Part shown: piece by piece, positions 56,896-64,000 of the stretch
Layout of the letters: the number at the start of each line of letters is the position of its first letter
How positions within the stretch are numbered: position 1 is the first letter of the stretch
NCBI RefSeq assembly: GCF_000155475.1
Contig: NZ_DS990392.1
Span: 179,980 to 243,979, forward strand
Length of the DNA stretch: 64,000 bases
Origin: Helicobacter cinaedi CCUG 18818 = ATCC BAA-847
GTDB taxonomy: Bacteria; Campylobacterota; Campylobacteria; Campylobacterales; Helicobacteraceae
Reading direction: 5' to 3'
Position numbers and translations under genes: made by a program
Notes under the pieces: generated by a model
What the model was told of the DNA's origin: nothing
The model's database searches: none
The model's input: only the letters and a program-made list of their open reading frames with translations

Positions 56896-56962
56896 TTTTT
56901 GCTCCCTTATAAACTAATGTAAAGCTAAAAAATAGGAGCAAAAAGTAATGGGAGTTAAAGAG

Positions 56963-58004
56963 TTAGAAGTAGTCGCCCTCCTTTGGCAAGGTATCAAACT
57001 CACATTGTGTGAGTAAAATCGCATCATCATAGGCTTTGATAAGCACCCCTTGTGAATCCACTCTCAAAACCTTGCCAGATTCTATATTAGGCAAATCCAC
57101 CTTAACAATCTTTGCTTCCCATACCTTATAATGTTTGCCATTATAAACTACTTCCGCTCCAACATAAGGCTGACTTAACGCACGGATAAGGTTATAAATC
57201 CCAACCGCACTCATTCTAAAATCAATCACACCATCACGCATACCTCGTTTCCGCCAAAGATTGGCAATGGAGTGATTTTGCGGTGTAGCCATAGCAAAAA
57301 GGGCTTGAGCATAGATAGAATTGTGTATCGCCCCCCCCCCCAGCTAAATTTAGAGAATCTTGGCTTGTAGATTCAGGCTGATTCTTTTCTAGCGAATTAT
57401 TTTTTGGCGTGATTTCCCCAAATTTCGCTATATTTTTTGGATTTTCCACAGCGGAGAGAAGAGCCGCAGTAAAATCGCAAATCTGCTTTTGCGCGATAGA
57501 TTCTACCTTTTCACACAGGCTTTTAGCATTATCTTCAAAATTGATATTAAAAGGCACTTGTGAGATGATAGCCCCACTATCTGCCCCTTCTTCCATAAGG
57601 AAAAATGTGCTAGCACTCTGCTTTAACCCAAGCACTAAAGCCCAAATGATAGGGTGGCGTCCGCGATTATGCGGCAATGCAGCAGGGTGATAGCCAATAA
57701 TAGGATAAGAATCTAAAAGCTCTTTTTTGATAAGTGAACTCCAGCCAAAGCAATAAATCACATCAGGCTTACAAGAATGAATAAAATCAAGCGTGGCAGG
57801 GGAGTTAATATCTTTTGTGTATATGAAAGGAATGTGAGATTCTTCACATAATGGAGCGAGATTACAAAAATCAGCATTGAATGCGGAATGCTCCTTTGTC
57901 GCCACACCTACAATTTCAAGCTTGTTGTGAATGTGGAATCTTGTGATGAGTGTGTGAAGTGATATGTATGAAAACTCAACGCAACCTATAAAAAAGATTT
58001 TCAA
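56963..58004 (-). pseudogene. Methionyl-tRNA-formyltransferase-like sugar N-formyltransferase, phase OFF at G11
   Basis: The N-terminal catalytic part has GYHPAALPHNRGRHPI near residue 106 (His for N10-formyl-THF) and MEEGADSGAI near 142. As read, the frame changes at the G11 tract near residue 221 and ends at 57234. The proper continuation (AIHNSIYAQALFA, then ANLWRKRGMRDGVIDF and a C-terminal OB-like domain) is open to 56963. G10 or G13 gives a 346-347 residue enzyme forming N-formyl amino sugars. Start TTG 58004 with AAAGG seven bases upstream. Confidence 0.86.
57331..57341. repeat. G11 tract in formyltransferase (OFF)
   Basis: Coding flanks TTTAGCT and CGATACACAA; ON at G10 or G13. Confidence 0.9.
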
Positions 58005-58031
58005 ATAACTGCCTTTGTGTAAGATTTTAGT

Positions 58032-58037
58032 ATTGTA
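58032..58037 (-). promoter_or_regulatory. Internal extended -10 promoter before the formyltransferase
   Basis: Minus strand ATGCTACAAT, about 28 bases before the TTG at 58004. Confidence 0.55.
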
Positions 58038-58113
58038 GCATAGTTTTATTTACTTATTTTACTTTGCTGATTTTGTGCGAGTTTATTTTGCGTGAATTTG
58101 GGAGTTTAAGATT

Positions 58114-59283
58114 CTAAAAATCCACATCATAAAATGCCTTTTTCAAAATCCCTTCAAGTGGGTAGCTTTTTAAGATTTCAAGTGTTTTTTGACTAGCCCC
58201 ACCCTCCCCATAGGGATTTTTCACATTTTGTAAAATAGCTTGAAACTCCCCACTCATCGCATATTCACAGCTTTGTAAAATCTCTTCATAGCTTGGCTTA
58301 CAATCAATCACAGAATCTGCCTTAATCCGCCCCTTTTGCCTATCGCCGATATTGATTGTAGCGACTTTAAAGCTTGGGGCTTCGCCTAGCCCACTTGAGC
58401 TATTCCCCACCACCGCATTTACAAATCGCATTGTGTTAAGATACCGCAGCTGCCCCATTGAAGTAAAGGCGATAGCATTACTATGTGTGCGAACAAACTC
58501 ATCAATCATTTCATTTATAATGCGTCCATCGGTATCGGCATTTGCCTTTGTGAAAATATAGCCTATGTCATAGCTGGTTGATAGCGATTTTAGGGCATCA
58601 AGCAATGCTTTAAACTGCTCTTGTGCGGTGGCGTTTTCAAGCGTTACGGGGTGGAATGTGATAAGGAAATTTTTATCTCTTAGCTTAAAATTAAGGCTAG
58701 ATTCTAAACTTGGCTTATCTAAAAAATCAAGCGATATGATGTTGTCAATCCCAAATCCGCCGACATTAAACACACGCGATGGGTTTTCGCCTAGCTGAAT
58801 CACACGCTTTTTATAAGGCTCTGTGGCGACAAAGTGAAGATGACTCATCTTTGTAATGCTATGGCGTATTGCCTCATCAATCAGTCCTTCTGTGGCTTCC
58901 CCGCCGTGCAAATGTGCCACAGGTATGCGACATATCATCGCACTTGCCACACAGGCAAAAATCTCATATCTATCCCCTAACACGACAATAATATCAGGCT
59001 TTAGCTCGTTATAAGCCTCACATATAGAGATTTGAGCTAGTCCCATAGCCTTGCAAAGCCCGATGGGCGTATCAGAGCTTAATAGAATCTCACATTTTTT
59101 ATTAATAGGCAAGGTAATATCACGATAAGTCAGTCCAAACTCTGTGCTAAGGTGCATTCCTGTGGCGATGATTTGAAGCTCTAGATTTTGGTCATTATGA
59201 ATCTTATGTGCCAATGGAGCGAGTAAGCCCCATTCTGCACGAGTGCCGGTGATGATACAGATTTTACGCCGAGTTTTACGCAT
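58114..59283 (-). CDS. neuC: NeuC/LegG-like UDP-sugar 2-epimerase, copy 3
   Basis: 389 residues. ITGTRAEWGLLAPL, VLGDRYEIFACV, HLHGGEATEGLIDEAIRH, GNSSSGLGEAPSFKVATINIGDRQKGR: the closest of the three paralogues to LegG/NeuC. It hydrolyses a UDP-sugar and gives a ManNAc-type product for NeuB. Only one gene separates it from neuB. No tract. Confidence 0.9.
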   Translation of the reverse strand: MRKTRRKICIITGTRAEWGLLAPLAHKIHNDQNLELQIIATGMHLSTEFGLTYRDITLPINKKCEILLSSDTPIGLCKAMGLAQISICEAYNELKPDIIVVLGDRYEIFACVASAMICRIPVAHLHGGEATEGLIDEAIRHSITKMSHLHFVATEPYKKRVIQLGENPSRVFNVGGFGIDNIISLDFLDKPSLESSLNFKLRDKNFLITFHPVTLENATAQEQFKALLDALKSLSTSYDIGYIFTKANADTDGRIINEMIDEFVRTHSNAIAFTSMGQLRYLNTMRFVNAVVGNSSSGLGEAPSFKVATINIGDRQKGRIKADSVIDCKPSYEEILQSCEYAMSGEFQAILQNVKNPYGEGGASQKTLEILKSYPLEGILKKAFYDVDF

Positions 59284-59327
59284 AGAAGTCCTTGTGTGTG
59301 GTATGCGTGATTATACCAGTAAAAAGC

Positions 59328-61105
59328 TTAAGACTCTGGCGGGAGGACTACTACTTCATAGCGATTTTTTGCCTTATGCTTAAATGAATCTTGGCTAAAA
59401 ATATCAAGCACATATAAACGCAAATCGACTAGGAAGTTATATATATGCTTAAACTCATTTCTATTTTCTGTGATGAAAATCTTGTCGTAGGCATTTATAT
59501 CACCCTTATATTCCCAGCAGTTATAAGTTGGTGCGGCTTTGCAATACTCTACCATTTCTTGTATATCCCCATAATCCCCGCTTATAAATTTATCACTCTT
59601 ATGGGAGAGCTTTGCATAGATTCCATTAAGTTGATAAAAGGCATTATCATAAATACCCCGGTTTGTATCATAGATAACAAATGTATCGTGATTAAGAAAC
59701 TTTGAATCTTGCATAAGATGCTCAAATACACCCACTTGCTTGACATAGGCTAAAAATACTCTTTGCTGTGAAATGATATTGTAATGCAAGGCACAAAGGA
59801 TAAGGATACTTAGAATCCACATTTTGTAATTTGTATTTTTTGTAAGCAGATTTACGAAAAATACAAGAATAATCCCAGCCCCCAAAGATTCTAAAATACC
59901 AAATCTATCTGCTACCGTATCAAAGGCTACATATTTAAATACAACCACATAGCTAAACATACCCGCCCACATAATAATAAAGCCAAGCCCAATGCCGAAC
60001 ATGTCGCGTTTTGCTAAAAGCCTATATCTTAAACGGTAGATAAAAATGCAGAATCCAATAATGATTGCCAACACGCATAGACTCCCAAGGAGAAAGAAGC
60101 TCGTATGCAAAAGATGCGAGATGGAGAAAATAGGCGTTTTAATAAAGGCTTTAAAAAATCCACCTGCACTTACTGCATTATAGCCTTCATACAAGCCATA
60201 TGGCTTGAAAAAGAGAATCTTTATCGCATAAAATACAACAGGCAAGAATATAAAGTCAAAATGCTTTAAAGCCCATAGCCACAAGGCTTTGAAAGATGTA
60301 TAGGCTTTGTGCGTGTAGAGCAGATATACAAGGGGCAAGATATAAAAGATAAGCAAAGAATTCATCGTAAAGGAGATGAAAAACAGAGCGAGTGTTAAGA
60401 TTTTAATTAAAATATGCTGTGTTGATTTCACGCTCACAAGGAAAAATGCTAGGAAAAAAAGTAGATAGCATAATGTGTATGGAGCGTTGATTAGGGCATT
60501 GCGTGAGATGATATTAAAAGGAAGTAGAAGAAAAAATACCACAATAAAAAAGAGTTCATAGGTTTTTAGAATCTGCAGTGATTTAGCGATATGATAGACG
60601 CATAAGCCACATATAAAAAAGCTAAAAAATGTAAAAAATCTAAAAAGCGGGATTCCATAGGGCTGAAGTGAGATAAAAATCCACTCAAAATAGCCATACC
60701 ATATATTGCCATTTTGTAAAAATTGCTGATTCATAGAATCAAAGCTAAAATCACCAATCAACCCCCAATCGTCCCAATAATAGCCCCTTGTATTTAAAAG
60801 CATAAGCCCAAAGGCAAGCGTATAGATAATAAAAAGCAAAAGCCAATCGTGCTTTAAGTTGCCTTGAGGAATAAGGCGGTTTGCAAATGTACTTTTCGCT
60901 TTAAGTTGTGGATTTGCTTCGTTTGGGGAATGTTCTTTTGTGGAGTAGGTAGCTTGAGATTGTGGGATAGAATCTAAAATCTCAAGTGATTGTATATTTA
61001 TCTCATTTGATTGCGTATGGGGATTTGAAAATGCAGAATCTGAAAATGCAGAGGAGCTTTGCTTATGCCCCCCCCCCCCGTTAAAATATTATTCTTATTA
61101 TTCAT
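59328..61105 (-). pseudogene. Polytopic membrane protein (GT-C-like) with tract-bearing leader, phase OFF at G12
   Basis: The main frame (59328-60839 and upstream to the tract) has 9-11 hydrophobic segments and an early WDDWG acidic motif in the first loop, as in membrane-embedded GT-C glycosyltransferases; a soluble C-terminal part follows. The likely true start is ATG 61105 (AAGGAG upstream), followed by a leader MNNKNNILTGGG with the G12 tract at residues 9-12. As read, that start runs into a stop about 25 codons later. G10 or G13 joins it to an open, Ser/Gln-rich leader of 80 residues and then the membrane domain (591-592 residues). A TTG at 60839 could give weak tract-independent expression. 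Confidence 0.78.
61068..61079. repeat. G12 tract in the membrane protein leader (OFF)
   Basis: Coding flanks TTTTAAC and CATAAG; ON at G10 or G13. Confidence 0.9.
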
Positions 61106-61116
61106 TTTTACGCTCC

Positions 61117-62124
61117 TTATAGTTCTATCATTTCATCGGGTTCAAAATCACGCACGGCTTTTGTGCCAATGACTTTATCCCATTCCATAGGGGAAATTCC
61201 CCCTGCTGGACGCTTTGTATAGAGATTGCTCTCACTCAAAATCTCCCCTTTTTTGATCGCACAATTTGCCACAATTGATTTTCTAGCAATGGGCTTGTTT
61301 TTTGCTTCACTTGCACTTGTTTGTTTAATCCCATCGCCTAAGGCTAATTCTATCTCGCGTATGCCTTGCACCATTGCTTTTAACTCGCAAGGTTCTAAAC
61401 TTGCCTTATGATCAGGTCCTTCCATATTTTTATCAAGCGTGAAATGCTTTTCAATAACCTTTGCTCCCATACCCACAGCCGCCAAAGGAATGGCAATGCC
61501 CGGCGTATGATCGGAATAGCCAACAGGCAGACGGAAGGCTTTTTTAAGGCTTTTCATCGCTTTAAGATTTACATCAGCAAAGGGCGTTGGGTATTCTGTA
61601 TTGCACTGCAAAAGCGTGATATTCTCCCGCTTCGTGCCAGAATCTACAAGCACAGCGATAGCAGATTCTATCTCGCCTAGATTTGCCATACCAGTGGAGA
61701 GTATAACTTGCTTATTGTATTTACCTATCTTGCGTAGGTAGGGGAGGTTTGTAATCTCGCCACTTGGGATTTTAAAAATCTTTAATCCAAGATTATGGAG
61801 CAAATCCACACTCTCAAGGTCAAATGGTGTGGAGAGAAATTTGATATTTTTTTGTTTGCAGTAGTCTATGAGAATAGACCACGCACTATCATCAAGCACA
61901 AGTTTTTGTATCATCTCTAGTTGAGATTCTGCACCATTGCCTGTATTTTCTATTTGATATTCTGCTTTTTTGGCGAAGCGACTAACGACATTTTCTGCTT
62001 TTGCTGTTTGAAACTTCACTATATCCGCTCCAGATTCAGCAGCGACATCAACAAGCTTTTTGGCGATGTCTATATTGCCATTGTGATTGACACCAGCTTC
62101 TGCGATGATTAATACTTTTGACAT
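61117..62124 (-). CDS. neuB: NeuB-family nonulosonate synthase (LegI/NeuB-like)
   Basis: 335 residues. IAEAGVNHNGNIDIAKKL, FKIPSGEITNLPYL, VGYSDHTPGI, VIEKHFTLDKNMEGPDHKASLEP; SAF domain at the C-terminus (RKSIVANCAIKKGEI). It condenses phosphoenolpyruvate with a six-carbon amino sugar to make a nine-carbon acid. The sequence fits legionaminic or sialic acid synthase; the paired NeuC and PtmE-like genes favour legionaminic type. First gene of the leftward operon. Confidence 0.93.
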   Translation of the reverse strand: MSKVLIIAEAGVNHNGNIDIAKKLVDVAAESGADIVKFQTAKAENVVSRFAKKAEYQIENTGNGAESQLEMIQKLVLDDSAWSILIDYCKQKNIKFLSTPFDLESVDLLHNLGLKIFKIPSGEITNLPYLRKIGKYNKQVILSTGMANLGEIESAIAVLVDSGTKRENITLLQCNTEYPTPFADVNLKAMKSLKKAFRLPVGYSDHTPGIAIPLAAVGMGAKVIEKHFTLDKNMEGPDHKASLEPCELKAMVQGIREIELALGDGIKQTSASEAKNKPIARKSIVANCAIKKGEILSESNLYTKRPAGGISPMEWDKVIGTKAVRDFEPDEMIEL

Positions 62125-62156
62125 AATGTTCCTTTGATGAATAATTTAGGGCGACG

Positions 62157-62162
62157 ATTATA
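62157..62162 (-). promoter_or_regulatory. Extended -10 promoter of the neuB operon
   Basis: Minus strand TTATGCTATAATCG, about 35 bases before the ATG at 62124. Confidence 0.7.
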
Positions 62163-62611
62163 GCATAAGAATCTTAAGGTATTACGGCACACATAAAAGA
62201 ATGGTATCTTCCGCCACTGGATTGCGATTTCTTAGAAAAATCTTATAGTTTGGAGGCGACCTCACTGGTGAGCGCATACAAAATTGGGTAAATGCTATTA
62301 AAGGGCAATTTGCCTAAATCCCCACAAATCTAAGGGAATTTAGAGAATCTAGATTCTCTAAATTCCCTGTCAAAAGATTCATCGATATGGTAGTGTATCG
62401 TGGGGGAGACGCATTAAGCGTGCAAGTGCAGAGTGTGCTATTTAGTTTTGGCATTGCGTACGCTTTTAAGCGGAGCTTTTATTCGCTTTGTGTGAGGATT
62501 TTTGGGAATCTTTTTAGGCAAAAAATACCACAGACTAGAAAATCCATCTTAAAATTTACCAAGTTTTGTTAGCATTTCTCTTTTTTATTTTCTACAAAAA
62601 AAGGAGCAAAA
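62163..62611. other. Intergenic region with no recognisable gene
   Basis: About 450 bp between neuB and the nitroreductase. Short open frames (such as 62387-62572) lack homology that I can see; gene remnants are possible. The most notable element is the 36-bp palindrome. Confidence 0.5.
62333..62368. repeat. 36-bp perfect palindrome
   Basis: AGGGAATTTAGAGAATCT followed immediately by its exact reverse complement, with the AGAATCT/AGATTCT words at the centre. No T run follows on either strand. Confidence 0.9.
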
Positions 62612-63223
62612 ATGACTTTTGAAGAATCCTTGCAAGCGCGACACGCGTGCAAAAAATTTAATGACAAAGTAATTACAAAGAGCGATTTAGATGCGATTTT
62701 AGAAGCTGGGCGATTAGCACCGAGTGGCTATGGCTTTGAGCCGTGGAAGTTTGTCGTGGTGGGCAAAGAGTATAGCCCAGAGCTAGCAAAATCCTGCTAT
62801 CACCAAGAAAATGTCGCCACTGCTAGCCATAATATTGTGATTTTGGGGCGAATGGACTTAAAAAGCAAAGATGAGTTTGCGCGTAAGCAGGTTCGGCGAT
62901 TTGCCACAGATGAAGCGCATTTTGAGCAAATTTTGGGAATCTACACAGGCTGGGCAGACAAACTAAGCGATGAGCAAATCTTTCATTTTAGCCAAACCCA
63001 ATGCTACCTCCCGTTAATGCAAATGATGAATGCCGCGATATTTAAGGGCATTGATTCGTGTGCGATTGGTGGATTTGAGCGTGATAAAGTCGAGGCATTT
63101 TTGGGTGTGAAAAAGCCATTTGGCGTGGCGGTAATCCTCTCACTTGGCTATGGCCCAAACCTACCAAAGCACAGCAAAAAGCGACAAGAAAAAAGCGAAG
63201 TGGTGGAGTTTTGGAGTAAATAG
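62612..63223 (+). CDS. Nitroreductase-family NAD(P)H-dependent oxidoreductase
   Basis: 203 residues. ARHACKKFNDK and APSGYGFEPWKFVVV at the N-terminus bind FMN; GIDSCAIGGFERDKVEAFL near residue 150 is typical. Related to the RdxA/FrxA-type enzymes of Helicobacter, but I cannot say which. The start has AAAGGAG. Confidence 0.88.
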   Translation: MTFEESLQARHACKKFNDKVITKSDLDAILEAGRLAPSGYGFEPWKFVVVGKEYSPELAKSCYHQENVATASHNIVILGRMDLKSKDEFARKQVRRFATDEAHFEQILGIYTGWADKLSDEQIFHFSQTQCYLPLMQMMNAAIFKGIDSCAIGGFERDKVEAFLGVKKPFGVAVILSLGYGPNLPKHSKKRQEKSEVVEFWSK

Positions 63224-63439
63224 CAATCTCATCAATGTTTGTCATATTTGCAAATATTGAAGCCAAATCCTTGTAGTGGCAGTGATACGGATTTGGCAAG
63301 AATTGCAATGTGATTTAATAATTATTGAACACAGCATTTGTATTCTTGTGAATCTAGCATTATATCCTATCTATTTCGCACAGACAAACTCCGAGGTTAA
63401 AGAATCTCCTTACTCCAAACACTATTGATTTTCAAAATA

Positions 63440-63685
63440 TCACAAAGCACCGCTTAAGGCACAACACTTTTTGCTTAGAGTTTTGTTGTGTCGTTGCATT
63501 GAGTTTGCAAACACGAAAATATGGGCTCGGACCATAGAGCCCAGCGATATGCCGCCCTGAATCCCACCAAAGATATAAATCTCCTTTGTGCTTGTTTTGA
63601 GCTTTTCTAATACAGCTTGCGTATTTGGATAGGCTTTTGTATTTTGTATTGCTACAAATGGACTTGTTTGTGGAATTGATACCAT
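63440..63685 (-). CDS. Short unknown protein, perhaps truncated
   Basis: 81 residues with a strong AAGGAG site ahead of ATG 63685, 15 bases after the acetyltransferase gene. The first 50 residues (TSPFVAIQNTKAYPNTQAVLEKLKTSTKEIYIFGG) look like a real fold start; the last 30 look like out-of-frame sequence, so a frameshift or truncation near 63540 is possible. No family recognised. Confidence 0.4.
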   Translation of the reverse strand: MVSIPQTSPFVAIQNTKAYPNTQAVLEKLKTSTKEIYIFGGIQGGISLGSMVRAHIFVFANSMQRHNKTLSKKCCALSGAL

Positions 63686-63700
63686 AGAATCTCCTTAAAA

Positions 63701-64000
63701 TTAAGATTGAAATATTTGTGATTCTTTTTGAAGAATCGCGTGTGAATCTAGCGTATAAATTTTTTTAGCAGGGTTGCCAAAATAGTAGCTCCAAGGCTTT
63801 AGTTTTCGCCCCATATTGAGACTCATTGGTCCCAAAGACGCACCGATAGAAAAATAACTCTTTGGCAACACGAGCGAATGACTTCCTATATGGCAGTGCT
63901 TCTCTAAAACAATATGGGAGCCTTTGATATTTCTTAGCATAGTCGGCACACAAGGTCCCACGAGATAGCCTCCCGCAAAATCATCGGTGGTAGCAAAAAT
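63701..64000 (-). CDS. Hexapeptide-repeat (LbH) acyltransferase, partial
   Basis: Only the last 99 or so residues are in the window; the frame is open to the right edge. The pattern GSHIVLEKHCHIGSHSLVLPKSYFSIGASLG is a left-handed beta helix acetyltransferase coil, ending in a C-terminal GNPAKKIY as in WbbJ/NodL-type sugar O-acetyltransferases. Confidence 0.75.
   Translation of the reverse strand: MFATTDDFAGGYLVGPCVPTMLRNIKGSHIVLEKHCHIGSHSLVLPKSYFSIGASLGPMSLNMGRKLKPWSYYFGNPAKKIYTLDSHAILQKESQIFQS

Noticed and set aside
62387-62572. 61-residue ORF in the neuB-nitroreductase gap
   Set aside because: No ribosome binding site, no recognisable family and unremarkable composition.
1-64000. CRISPR array, rRNA or tRNA genes
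   Set aside because: No regularly spaced repeats, and no tRNA or rRNA sequence was recognised on either strand.

Overview
The window looks like an enterohepatic (non-pylori) Helicobacter chromosome. It is AT-rich, carries a hydABCDE uptake hydrogenase operon and a metB/cysK pair as in Helicobacter, and is full of long G or C homopolymers inside genes. Species cannot be assigned by eye.

Layout. (1) 1-16379: first surface-glycan region, with sugar dehydrogenases, three CMP-sugar synthetase domains, a CBS-nucleotidyltransferase (PtmE-like), a CBS-aminotransferase, a PseA/PtmG-like amidotransferase and several methyltransferases. Many resemble the Campylobacter ptm/leg flagellin glycosylation set. 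(2) 16441-20972: lepA, a nucleotide-sugar aminotransferase and a glycosyltransferase-methyltransferase. (3) 21118-25003: a decayed chemotaxis receptor, a DinB-like protein and a frameshifted LprI-like protein. (4) 25074-32138: three type II restriction-modification systems. The two outer ones are decayed. The middle one has an intact C5 methyltransferase and a restriction gene interrupted at a G tract. cysK lies inside this block and metB follows it. (5) 33339-40271: SIMPL-domain lipoprotein and hydA-E. (6) 40610-47296: trxA, phosphoethanolamine transferase, glutathionylspermidine-synthase-like protein, UPF0323-like lipoprotein, mnmG and a Crp-like regulator. (7) 62124 down to 47278: one long leftward operon of 14 genes for a second glycan pathway (NeuB, three NeuC-like epimerases, formyltransferase, two ATP-grasp ligases, aminotransferase, epimerase, HAD phosphatase, PIG-L deacetylase, methyltransferases, a membrane protein). 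(8) 62125-64000: nitroreductase, a short unknown gene and a partial acetyltransferase.

Main theme. I count 19 G/C tracts of 10-14 bases. Frame by frame, ten genes are out of frame as read (8322-8986, 11689-12551, 13596-14706, 15613-16379, 19457-20972, 28005-29137, 54290-55211, 56040-56895, 56963-58004, 59328-61105) and nine are readable through the tract. Several tracts do more than switch a gene on or off. One sits in the overlap of two SDR genes and would fuse them at G9. One moves the stop of a deacetylase onto the start of the next gene. Three lie after the conserved end of a protein and decide whether ribosomes reach the next start codon. Many tracts share short flanks, as though a small cassette had been copied around the genome.

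Other signals: a 7-mer (AGATTCT/AGAATCT) that is strongly over-represented, an inverted duplication behind the divergent CBS-domain genes, and a duplicated segment flanking the middle RM system. All phase calls depend on the tract lengths being correctly sequenced, and tract lengths are also expected to vary within a culture.
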